A DNA stretch of 64,000 bases, taken from contig CAJHZI010000519.1 of assembly GCA_905160935.1 (NCBI GenBank), forward strand, positions 339,001-403,000, given 5' to 3'. Position 1 is the first letter of the stretch. Every line of letters begins with the position of its first letter. The translations under genes and the position numbers were made by a program. Shown here in pieces: positions 34,185 through 46,100 of this stretch. This DNA is from Enchytraeus crypticus (lineage: Eukaryota > Annelida > Clitellata > Enchytraeida > Enchytraeidae). The notes beneath the pieces are model-generated. The model saw only the letters and a list, made by a program, of their open reading frames with translations, did not search any database and had not been told where the DNA came from.

Positions 34185-34395
34185 CTATTCGGGGTCGACT
34201 CGGAGGAGTCTAGATAGGAAATGGAACATTAAGATCAGCTATCCATCGGCCTGACACCGCCAAGTTAACAGGAGTAAATTTTTATTCACCCCTCGGAAGA
34301 GAAAAATTCACGTCGCTACGCAGTCTCGATCCCAGGACCTCTCGATCAAGAGGGAAACTTTCTACCCAGTGTACCCACTGAGCCCCTAGGAGTTC
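34185..34395 (-). repeat. tRNA-derived SINE, fourth type
   Basis: Minus strand begins GGGGCTCAGTGGGTACACTG, with a B-box-like GGGATCGAGAC about 50 nt on, then an unrelated body with CGAGGGGTGAATAAAAATTT. Single copy in the window. Confidence 0.6.
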
Positions 34396-34723
34396 AAAAT
34401 ACGATCCTTTAATGAATTCATTACGATTACCTGTTGCAAAAAAATTATACATAATTTGTGAAAACTATTCAAAAGCTAGATACTCCCATTGATTGATGAA
34501 CATATACTTTCTATTGTTCGTTGAAAAGTAAATTATCGAGAGCAGCATTTACTTGTACCACTAAAGCTCTCTCAGATCTAACAATTCATAAAATGCTTCA
34601 AAATTGTATCAGATTTTAATTCAACAGTAACTATAGACTACTGCCAATAACAATCATTGAACAACCTATCGCAAGATATTAATCAAGATATCAACACTAG
34701 AAAAAGCAAAGTAAACACCGTAA

Positions 34724-34950
34724 ACACGCATTATAGTGAAACGATCAACTATGTTAATATTCATCACTTTTAGTACCACATGATTAAACCGTTAGGCAAT
34801 TTAGACCATTTTCCGTGTAACCAGTCCAATGAATGTCCGAGATTTTGCTCTCAGATCAGTGCGGCTGGGATTCGAACCCACGAGGATTAAATTCATCTCA
34901 GGATCTGTCGTTTAAAACTTCATGACGTTACCCCTACGCTATTAATAAGA
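34724..34950 (-). repeat. SINE-2, full length
   Basis: Reverse copy, about 1.3 kb upstream of the PPP6C start. Confidence 0.9.
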
Positions 34951-35514
34951 TATTCATATTGCGATATTAAATAATATAATAGCGACTAACCTAGTGAAAA
35001 ACACTGCTATGGACATCAGAGCTCAAAGTCTAATACTCTAATACAGTTATCGACCTCCTTCTGAACTAAAGCAATTATCGTAAAACAGAATAATAGACAA
35101 AGTCTTCTAGGAGTGGAGGTGAGAGAAGGAGGGGGGGTATTCTGACCACGAATCGATTTAAAATTGTGCCACTATTTTCTGCTCCTGCAACAACAGGAGC
35201 CTGTAGCCCGTTTATAGGTTGCATTCATCTCAGGGGCTTGCCCAGCATCAGTCATTTTAAAATAAGAGGATAGAAGATGTCAGCAGTTGGCTACAATCCC
35301 GGGATAACAACAACAACATCATTAAAATGCGTCATATTGCAAAAATAGGACAAATATTAATTAGGGATATATAAAGTATAAAGTTCAATATGTAAATTGA
35401 GTAGAAATAGTAATTTTAATAGCAGTAAACTCTGAACAGAACATACAAGAAAATTATACTATAAACAAACAACACCAATCATAAACAAAAAAACAGGTCA
35501 ATGGTATATAACGC

Positions 35515-35630
35515 CTCCACTCTTCTCAGTCATCCGGTTTCCTCTCCATATCCACACTCTACATACGAGTGGATCTGTAAATCATCTAGCATCCTAATCT
35601 CGGTCTGGCTCTTCCTCTATTCCTTCCAAC
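35515..35630 (-). mobile_element. Second remnant of the same LINE 3' end
   Basis: About 110 bp matches 24060-24180: the CCTCCACTCTTCT, ACATACGAGTGG and CATCTAGCATCCTAATCTCG blocks. Further decayed. Confidence 0.65.
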
Positions 35631-36155
35631 AACGAAAAATAACTATAGTTTAAAAGCAAATTGAAAAATATCTAACCATATATCACATACAAACAAGCAT
35701 ACCGTAATAGTTTAGAACGGCCAAGGAGATTGAATCACAAAAGCATTTCAGTTATTAAAATAAAAATTTACTAAAGAAACTCAGGTTACCGAGGGGTGCT
35801 GGAAAATAATACTTTTCAATAAATGTAACAACGTAGAAGTGAAGTTAAATTAGTTTGGTAGAAAGGAACGATAACACCTTCCATAGAAACTATTTTATCA
35901 AAAGAATTTTCTATTCAACAAAGTTGAAGCAAATTGAAATTAATTCGGTAGAAAGAAACGACAACACTTTTTATAGAAACTATTTAATAGAACCTCCTTG
36001 AAACCTAAGAATGTTAAGCAGAATATTTGATTCATATTGGCGATAATCATAAACAAGTATCAGAATTACCAATGTACCGAGATATTACCAATTAATTGCC
36101 ATAACGTAGATTAATTGCCATGAAAATTCACATTGTTCTATAGCTTAGCCTTTAT

Positions 36156-36287
36156 TCATCATCATCATCATCATCATCATCGTCATCATCATAATCATCA
36201 TCATAATCATTATCATCATCATCATTGCCATCATTGTCATCATCATCATCATTATCATCATTGTCATCATCATCATTGCCATCATTG

Positions 36288-36321
<34 letters not shown>

Positions 36322-36396
36322 TGTCATTATCATCATCATCATCATCATCATTGTCATCATCATCATCATCGTCATCATCATAATCATCATCATCAT
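36156..36396 (+). repeat. ATC/ATT trinucleotide expansion at the head of a dispersed element
   Basis: About 80 CAT/CGT/AAT/TGC triplets run into the conserved TTGAATTCCAGTTTAACCAG body of the rep-E family. Other copies have only 2-6 CAT triplets there, so this copy's 5' end has expanded. Confidence 0.92.
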
Positions 36397-36650
36397 ATTT
36401 CCTTGAATTCCAGTTTAACCAGGGTGGGGATACCAATAGACCTACTAAATCCTCTCTGCCCAACAAATCAAAATATGTCCAAACCATTCCATCCGTTTAA
36501 ATTTTGTATCAATTTCTGGAGCTTAGGTGCTCACCCACCAAATACCCTTTCCGACGTTTGTTTGGCTCTTATTTCAATGTCGCCTTTTACGGCACGTGCA
36601 GTACATGATTGGTCTATTCTTAAAGTATCCCAGACAAAACACCGAGAAAA
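36397..36650 (+). repeat. rep-E body behind the expanded ATC tract
   Basis: The full body from TTGAATTCCAGTTTAACCAG to CCCAGACAAAACACCGAG, joined to the 240-bp triplet tract. Confidence 0.88.
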
Positions 36651-38204
36651 GCTTAGCATTGATTAGATTTGCATTACTGTGCTTTTCTATTTACAAAAAT
36701 CAACCAAAATGTGTGTATAGCAAGACACGCTTTCAATATAATATAGTACAAGGATCAATATGCTACTATTAATCATGATCATTCAACTCTTTGACAATGA
36801 TGAAATAAAAGACGCCTCTAAATGTACAATGTCAAAAATTGATAGAAATAATTAGCAATATTCTAGTTAAAATTATCATATTCCAATAAATTCATTACCA
36901 AACAAAAACTAATATAGTAAGCTATTGACCAATTACTGCATGATTGAACTGTCTATATATGACCTAACACAGTTTATCAAGAACCGAACCACGACTATAC
37001 AATAAATCTATAGTTATGTAGCCAAAACAGTGTTTAAAAATAGTTGTCAAAAAGTAGTACCTTAAACAGTGCACTTATGATTCAAACATAAAAGTCTACA
37101 TGTAAGCTCTACAAAGTGGTGTTTAGTTGTATTGCACAAAAATGTAAAACATTCATAGGACAATCACACTAATAGGAATAAAAAAAGTATTAGAAATTCA
37201 ACCAATTATATGAATTTGATCTACAGGGATAATACCAGGATAATTCAAATATGACAAATAATGTGCGATACAACCAAGACTAAATGTAAAATGATAAGCA
37301 TTGGAAAATTTAGTCAATCTAATTATGTTGCATTTCATTAGCAAATTGTAATCCACGGCTAAACATTGCAATGTTTCACAGCCACTGTCGTCTTTATTTA
37401 CATAGCGAATGAATGCTAAGGCATTGCTACTATTAAGTAAACTAGCCGTCGCTAATATAAGTTGTGAATGATTAGTGACGCACATGATCATAAAGGAGGA
37501 GAGATTAGAGAAAGACTAATTACCTATAATTATTCTATACTTACGCATAAGTTATAACTACACTATGATTTGACATAATTATACAAAAATGAATATAATA
37601 TTGCACAACATACACATTAACAGCTTCAAAATTCAATAATACAAAAATTTAAACCTCCTCTCCGTCTTGCAAACCATTTATCATTAAAATTGTAAACTTT
37701 AAAAGCAATTAATGTGCAGAACACACCATATTGTGTATAATTGTATTTATTATTGTATAATCATGGATAATTATAGCATAATTATATCTAAGTAAAGATT
37801 GCATAGTAAAATTATGAATAATTAGCATTTCTCACATCTCCCCTCTTTATGATTACGTACAAAAATAGTGAATGATAGTTCTCGCTATCACCTTTATTTT
37901 AATGTCTTACTTTCCGCATTTTTGTTGCTACTTGTAATTGCCACTGAATGTAAGAATTAAATCTTGCAAAAGTGATAACAACATCAGATTAGAGATCATA
38001 GATTAGAAGTAACAATGACTGAAGATATGGGACTATGAGACTAAATGATTTTGCTTTCTCAACAGGAGACAATAAATAGCTAAACTTGCAAGCTACAAGC
38101 AACCCTGTAAAAAGACTAGCCAATTTGCTGTAAATAATAGTGCAGCAAAAAATAGACAATTTTAGGAGTTGCATCCCCGATCATTTTCGATCACCGGACC
38201 GGCT

Positions 38205-38345
38205 TTCATTTAGGATCTTACTTCTCTTCAGCACATTTCTTTTGCAGATTGGTCTGGGTGAATCGATCTGTAGTGATGTGTGCTGTGGGAACGTCCCTGA
38301 CATCATACCTGGATGAGAAAACGGACGTTAAACCTTTATTATTTA
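38205..38345 (-). repeat. rep-D, full length
   Basis: Reverse copy followed by a SINE-1; intergenic. Confidence 0.85.
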
Positions 38346-38479
38346 TTATTACCAACATGACATCTCAAATGTCATAGTGCATTAAGTCAGTCCTAAGGAG
38401 AATCATTCAGTAGAGCAATAGAGACTGAGCAAGTGACTCCTCTAGGTTTAGAAACACTGCTGCAACAGACTAGTCTGTT

Positions 38480-38594
38480 GAAGAAGCTCAGGTTAACGTC
38501 AGTTTCCTCACTCGAAAGCGACGTCAGTGACGGGCGAGCCCAGGACTTGAACCCCGCACATACTGATCCGCGATCGAGTATCTTACCGACCGCG
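38480..38594 (-). repeat. SINE-1, head lost
   Basis: Reverse copy cut at CTTACCGACCGCGG. Intergenic. Confidence 0.88.
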
Positions 38595-40039
38595 GATGTT
38601 AGCCTGTCTAACATTCTACATAGTGCACTAGTTTCAATATAAAACGCAACAAATGAGGTTTCGGCTACTGAGGAAATGGACGGTAAAATCTTCCGTTTTT
38701 TCTTCTAAGAGGCTACAGTTTTAATAATTTCCTAGCAAATTACAGAACAGCATATCATCACCTTTGAACAACCAATCAAAGAATATCATAGAAAGCAAAC
38801 ATTGCACGTAAGCGTTCAGTGAGATTTGTCCTATATTGTAAAATATACAAAATTTCAGTTCGGCGAATCAATGTGCAAATGCCTAAACGTATATCTCAAT
38901 ACGATTACACGAGTACTACAATGTCACTACGCAATATCTGTGATATTAAATGTGAGACAAGCAATAACGGTAGCGCAGACATACGAGGTATACAATTAAA
39001 TCTACAAATTCATTGTTTAAAAATACCCGAAAACTGAGACATCCGCTATAATAAGAACCGATTTGTAGACACTTGAATGGTTCAAAAGGAAATAAAGATT
39101 CACACTTCTCTTGCACCTTTTCATTGTAAATTAAGGGTTTTTGTAGAGTAAAAAGAATGTTCTCCTAACAGCTGTAAAAATCATCTAGATTTTTAAATCT
39201 AAATTTTTAAAGTTTGCATTGTTTTACCATTTCCAATTCATCTGTACTATAAATTACGCAAATAATAGATTTCTTTAATCAGTCGTTCTTCATAAATTAA
39301 TTTAATTAAATTAATTAATGAAATATTTTAATTTAATGAATTACTTTAATTAATAAATAATTAACTAATGAATTAATTAGTTAATTAATGCATGAATTAA
39401 TTTGAGGTCTGCATGATTAATCTTTTACATTAAATATGGAATGATACTCAGCTCCTCACAATATCTCTGTACTGTACATATTGACAACATTAAACAAGTG
39501 CAAAAGCATAACCTAATTCTTTCAAATTAATTTGTCTAGTTTTTCAGAGTAGAATTTCATTATTTCCCTATAGTTATTTTGAAGATAAAATAGCAATCAC
39601 TAATTGGCACACACATTGTAGCAATCACATACCCTGAAATAACTCAAATTTCCTAAACATCGCATACCTAGCTCGAGCACAATACTACAGAAACAGCTCT
39701 AGTAGAGGTACATCGAAAATCACAATTACACAGGTACGTATACAACACAAAAAGTCTAGCTAGTAGCAGTCTAGTATATTTGTCTTTAATTGTTGACAGT
39801 GAATCTGTGTCAAACAGTATAATAAAATAGTTACACATTTGTACATGTATGCCGATCAACCTCTAATGCTTTGATTAACGGTCACATAATTCTGATTTAA
39901 TGAATAAGTATATAACGATTGTACACTGATTGATTGTTTAGTTCTGATTGTGCACCTGAAATCTCCTACATAGCAATTAATCAGAGGCAGAAAGAAATCT
40001 TGAAAAAAGAACACAGTGATTGAAAACAAATAGAACTAT

Positions 40040-40180
40040 AAAAAGCTGGTAAAGCGAATGTTATAGCGTCAGTTTCCTCACTCGAAATCAATTTCAGTGA
40101 TGGGCGAGCACAGGATTTGAACCACGCATATATTGATCCACAGTCAAATATCTTGCCGATGTCACCACTGGCTCCAGTCA
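40040..40180 (-). repeat. SINE-1, full length, diverged
   Basis: Reverse copy with many transitions, probably old; downstream of the PAQR 3' end. Confidence 0.88.
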
Positions 40181-40857
40181 ATATATGTACATTCATATAC
40201 ATATACATTAGGTCATCTAAACATTAAATTGCATATTCATATCATCTAAACGGTTCGAAATAATAATTTACAAAACTAGAAACTCATGTAATAAATAAAT
40301 TAATAAAGCCAATTATCACAGGAACTAAACGATGTTGGCTATGAATTAAGTACAAACTTTCAAAAAATTATCAGCTAACGTTGTTGTTATGTTCTTATTA
40401 CGTCCTTGATTAAGCTAAGTATAGACAGGAACTACCCATATCACTACGACATGATACTATAGAGAGATATAGCAATAAAACCCAAATGAAAAGTTTTGCG
40501 ACAATTTTAATGTAACTGCCTATTTATTATTTAATTATAATTTTTGCTTCCTAGAACTGATTCTAAAATTTGTAATAGTAACTATAGCAAATATATATAA
40601 TTATATTAAAATATTAAAGTATTACTATATTAAATTATCTTATATTTTAATGATATTATCCAACTGGGATCAATGGACGAAAATTAGCGAAGTCACTTTT
40701 TCTGCTTAAAAACTAAAAAATTATTTGAAAATTTATCATTTGATACACTACAGCTTATAAAGATATCTAACAATATCTTAGAAATCAGTATGATTCTAAT
40801 ATATAATATTAATACATCTGTAGTGAATTTTAACTACAGTTGCATAACAGCATAATT

Positions 40858-40863
40858 TTTATT
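40858..40863 (-). promoter_or_regulatory. Candidate polyadenylation signal for the PAQR gene
   Basis: AATAAA on the minus strand, about 310 nt past the PAQR stop; no closer hexamer was seen. In such AT-rich DNA this could be chance. Confidence 0.35.
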
Positions 40864-41169
40864 TATCAAATTAATTTTAAAAGCAATATGCTGATAAAAA
40901 ATTAATTATTGATATAAGAAAGACAAAACTTCAGCTAACCATACAATCTTGCAAAACAAGAAACAATATACCTCAACAAAACAAAATGAACCTAAAATGG
41001 AAATACATCTTCATGAGCTACACTCAAAGAATTACAATTTCACGGCTTAAACGCATGGAAAACAAATTTTGTGCATTGAAATTCACGAAATACAAACTGA
41101 TGGATTAAATACCACAAATATGATTTCACAGATTAAACTGAACGTAATTTTGCCGGACTGCCGTGTGAC

Positions 41170-43149
41170 TCAATGCTTTCTCTTCTCCACGACGTGATCT
41201 CTTGTGTAGACGTAGAAGCCGAGGATGCAGACTAGTTCAGCGCACCAGACTAGCGCGACCATGCCGAATGTTGAGAGAAAAGTGGGCGGAGCTCTGGCCA
41301 TGATCAACGCATTGCGTGTCTGGAAGTCTATCATTACTGCATCAACCTAGGAACAGATATCAAGCATAATTATGCGCACAAATTATTTAGTAAATTGTAA
41401 TTTTTTTAAAATTGTACATCTAATAACCAAACTAATCATCTTCTTCAATGTTTAAAGTTCTATAGATCTCTTCAAACTGAGAAAGACAAAGGAAAACCAC
41501 CAGAAAAGCCACATTTTTTAAAAAAAGGCTACAGAAAGGTTTTATTGAAGGTTAGCCTTCGTTGGAAACACTGCAGGCTGAAATGTGAGTAGTGCTTTTG
41601 ATTTAATTTTTTGGCGCCTGTTTGTGCAGCATCTACAAGAGACGTCCCTGACATTGCCTTAAGGTGTGAAACCGGACGTTAAATTCTTATTGATTGATAG
41701 ATTGATTGAGTCTGATTTGGAACCTTAAACCTGCCATTTTCAGAACACTAGAGAGAGAGAGACAGAGAGTGAAATCTCTCAAGATATACAACACAACTAA
41801 TTTGACTTAAAATAAAATTTAATATAATATAATTTAAATAATTATCCAGTTAATATAATAACTATAATCATCATATAATTTATCCAGTTCTCAGTCGCTA
41901 AGCCCGACCTACCTGTCGCAGTGTACAGATCATGATGGCAATGTGAAACAGCTGATGACTATGACCGAAGTGATCGCAGCAGCCCGGAGCTAGTCGCTGC
42001 GGATACTCTATGGAGAAGAAGAGACCGCTGAGCGCGAACCAAATCATCTGCTGAATGTGAATGGCAATGCTGTCGCTGCAGCCGGCACCGTGCCAGTAGC
42101 ACAGATAGAGCCGATGGGCTATGGGAGAGATGAGCAGCAGATAGATGGCACCTACAGGCGTCATCTGCCAGACCTTGCGCATGAATGGGTAGGGCCTGCA
42201 TGCAATCAATCAGTCAGTCAGTTCAATCAATTAGTCAGTTCAATCAATCAGTCAGTTCAATCAATCAATCAAATCAATCAAACAGCAAGGCAATAAAAGC
42301 CCATACACCTAGACCTGACTGCAAAACTAATAAAACCGTGCTGTTTGCATTTATATGTTAAGTTATGTCTGATGTTATGGTGTGATGATATGATGATATG
42401 GTGTGGGACAGAGAGGACTGAAGAAAGTCTATTCGTATCCCAACCCTGGATAATTAATTATAATAAATACAATTAACTAATAATGAACACAACTGATTAA
42501 TTCGTACGCTATGAAATAAGCGGATGAACTATATAGCGGGGCAGAGACCTGCAGTAGAGTATCTTTGAGATAATTACGTGGATGAACTACATGTGTATAG
42601 CGGAGCGGAGACCTGCAGTAGAATATCTTTGAGATAATTACGAGGATGAACTACATGTAGATAGCAGAGCGGAGACCTGCAGTAGAGTATCTTTGAGATA
42701 ATTACGTGGATGAACTACATGTGTATAGCGGAGCGGAGACCTGCAGTAGAGTATCTTTGAGACAATTACGAGGATGAACTACATGTAGATAGCAGAACAG
42801 AGACCTGCAGTAGAGTATCTTTGCGATAATTACGAGGATGAACTACATGTAGATAGCAGAACGGCGATCTGCAGTAGAGTATCTTTGAGATAATTACGTG
42901 GATGAACTACATGTGTATAGCGGAGCGGAGACCTGCAGTAGAGTATCTTGGAGATAATTAAGCGAGTGAACTATATAGCAGAGACCTGCAGTAGAGTATC
43001 TTGGAGATGGAGCAGCAGAAGCAGATAGTGACAGTGAGCAGACCACCAAGCGGCACAAAGAAATACTCGACCCTGTCGTAGAAATGTTCCTCAGCACAGT
43101 AATACAAGTGCATTATAACACTGCCTAGACCGTATATACCTATACCTAC

Positions 43150-43183
<34 letters not shown>

Positions 43184-46100
43184 GCTCTTCAGCACAGTAA
43201 TATAAGTGCATTATAGCACTGCCTCGACCGTATATACCTATATCTAAACCATTCAATCAATCAATCGCTACTTCAATAAATCAATTTACTTACCATTTAA
43301 TCAATCAGTAAATAGTCAAGCAGTCATTCAGTTCATCAAAAGACCAGTTACTCAATCAACCATTAAATCCATCAGTAACTCAATCTGTAAGTTAATTGCT
43401 AAAACATTCAGGGAGTCAATTAATGAATTACATTACAACTACATTAGCAATCAATATTAAAATATTAATAACTAGTAACAACAAGAACATAAATTTTTCA
43501 CCACTAATCGAGATGTAATTTGAAACCACAAGTTTCTAAAAATATGGTGAGATCAGTTAAGTTGTTAACATATGGAATATTTATCTAAAGGAATCTTCAA
43601 GTAAATCATTAATCATGATGAAAGTTTTAAAAATTCATAATGCATTTGTACTTATGCATAGTTTAATCTTGGCAATCACATTTACTACTTTAACAGTTTT
43701 AACAGCACTAGTTAAATTAGTAATTATATATATTTAATGAATTCTGATAGAGTGAAACAAAAACCAATTAACTAACCAGCATAATCGAACATGAATGCAG
43801 TGTAGTGAGCAAGAACAGATTTGGACTGAAGACAATGAGCAGCACTGCTGCATCCATACAGGATAAGACCACACACTAGACCTGCAATACAATCAAACAG
43901 TGGCAAAACCTGTATGCAGAAAAAAACAAAAATCACACCTATTAATCCGTACCTAATCGTAAAAAACCGTACCTATTAATCTACACAATGCTACAATAAA
44001 ATCAACAATTCAGTCAAGCTATAAATATATTATTTTATAATTACAATTATAAATAGATTCACTATTTTATTTAGGAATGTTATCAAAGTATAATGTAGAT
44101 AATTTATAGCTTTAAGCTGAATACGTTCAGTATCAGTGATGTGCTAAACAATATAAAAATTATACATGGGAGAAAAATAAATAAAATGCCATAATAAAAA
44201 TATTAATTAAAGTAATATATAAAAGTAGTGGAAATATGTGTAATAATACTAAAGAAAGTATTACTGATATTAATTAACTACAAACTATTATATTAACTAC
44301 TATTGATATTATTAACTACAAAGTTAATAATATAAAATAAAAAACTACTGCTGAAATTATTTACCTATAAACTACCATTAACCCTTTCAGCACTGCCATT
44401 ATATTCTAAATGAGCTCTCTAATACTGCCATGTATTTGATAGTTAATTTTTAATGTAGTAAGACATTTTTATTTTAAAAATTTAACTTTCAGCAAATAAT
44501 AGTGTTACAGAATTACAACCTGCAATTTAAAAATTTCACCAAACGGTAATTCTTGCAACTATATGAATGCTAATTCTATAGAATTATGATCATCATACAT
44601 TATGAAATTAGAGTATTATAAAAATAACAAAACACCATTTTATAGCAGTTGCAATTCAATATATTGTATTATTATATTACATGATATTACATACCAAATA
44701 TATTATATTATTCAATATTTTATCATAATAGCTTACAGTTTTGATGATTTTGAAAAAATAATGAATTTCAAATCACACGGATTGATTTGTTATTACATAA
44801 ATTACATACATGTACATTATTACATTACATACATTATTATATACATATTACACAATTACTAATAAAACCAAATGATATTTGACAATTATAGAAAATGTAA
44901 GCTATACGAAGTTCCATACATAATAACATGCAAACGAATATGTTTACGAACGCAGTTTAGAAAATATTTCTAATTATAACTAGACCTTTGTATATGTATA
45001 ATTACAATTATCAACGCGACGAAATTATGAGAAATAACGTAATAAAATAACAACCTGTGGTTCGTAAGACATTACAATTATAACACTACACAAAACTAAC
45101 TTATGTGTTGATACTTTGAAAAACAATCTGGGAAACAAAGCGCTGGCTTATTTGCACAAACAGTGCAGTAGTAGCGCGTATCTTGGCGAATTCGTCTTTC
45201 CGTGCATAAAACACATCGTCGTTGTGGTCTCTGACGACGTGGTGTCGGATCGAATGTTTTTGTTGTGTGCACGTCTACTGCAGGTGCTCGGGGTCTCTGT
45301 GCTAGTGGTCGTGTCTTGTGTCGTTGACGAGGCACTTCTTCTCTTGCATCCAGCCGTCTTATTTCGTCACTCATTCCGTCAGCAAAGTATTCCACTGAAT
45401 AGTTCATGAAATTTAGAAACGAAATACTGCTGCGTTTACTATACACAAAGAATGCATTCAGTAGAGCTCACTGCATGAAATGCAGGCCTAGCTTTTTGAA
45501 CCAGGAGTAAGATTTATGGCAGCAATCGTAAGAGTGAAGAAGTTGATCCGTCTTGTCCACTCCGCGCATATTCATTGTATATTCGTGAATGCACGTTGGC
45601 TTTTTGAAGTGCTGCCTTTGACCTGGTCCAACATAACTCTCACGCTCCTGAAGATTGCCCGTATGCTGTGATGTCATGACATATATGTCACGCGTGTCAC
45701 AGAATTTCATGGCCAAAACATCTTCATTTCTTGCATATGCCGACTGAAATCTAGCCAGCAACTGATTATGTAGGACATCAGGAATTCCTCTATTGGGTTT
45801 TATGGTTCCAGTTAGAAGGGTGTCATGCCTTAGCAAGTATTCTGTCAAGCGTGAACTAGTATACCAGTTGTCTGTAAAGAAATTGTAGCCTAAGTCGAGC
45901 AAATTCTTGCCCAGATAGACAACAATTCGCTCCGACAATGAGAGAGCAGCATTGGCCTGAGCGTCTGGAATCTGGAACTCCTGCTGTCCTCTTCCAGAGT
46001 ATACCTCGAAGCTATACATGTAGCCATCAGAGCTGCATAAGGCAAAAACCTTTATGCCAAATCGTGCTCTTTTTGACTTCATGTATTGTTTGAAGTAGAG

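Larger units (their letters stand above)
33423..41169. other. Intergenic, PPP6C promoter side to PAQR 3' side
   Basis: Holds rep-A, a tRNA-derived SINE, SINE-2, a LINE remnant, rep-E with the ATC expansion, rep-D and two SINE-1 copies. 36660-38190, 38600-40030 and 40190-40850 are AT-rich and I see no gene. Short open frames there (for example 37198-37491 minus and 38819-39037 plus) lack splice or homology support. Confidence 0.75.

Noticed and set aside
36133-36666. His-rich open frame and Met- or Asp-rich antisense frames
   Set aside because: Pure translation of the ATC triplet tract running into rep-E; no start context, splice sites or homology.
37198-37491. 97-codon minus-strand frame
   Set aside because: AT-rich intergenic sequence without splice consensus, family motifs or codon-like composition; plausible by chance.
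38819-39037. 72-codon plus-strand frame
   Set aside because: No homology, context or start support; repeats lie on its left and AT-rich DNA on its right.
45116-45409. 97-codon plus-strand frame
   Set aside because: Antisense shadow of the piggyBac transposase C-terminal region.
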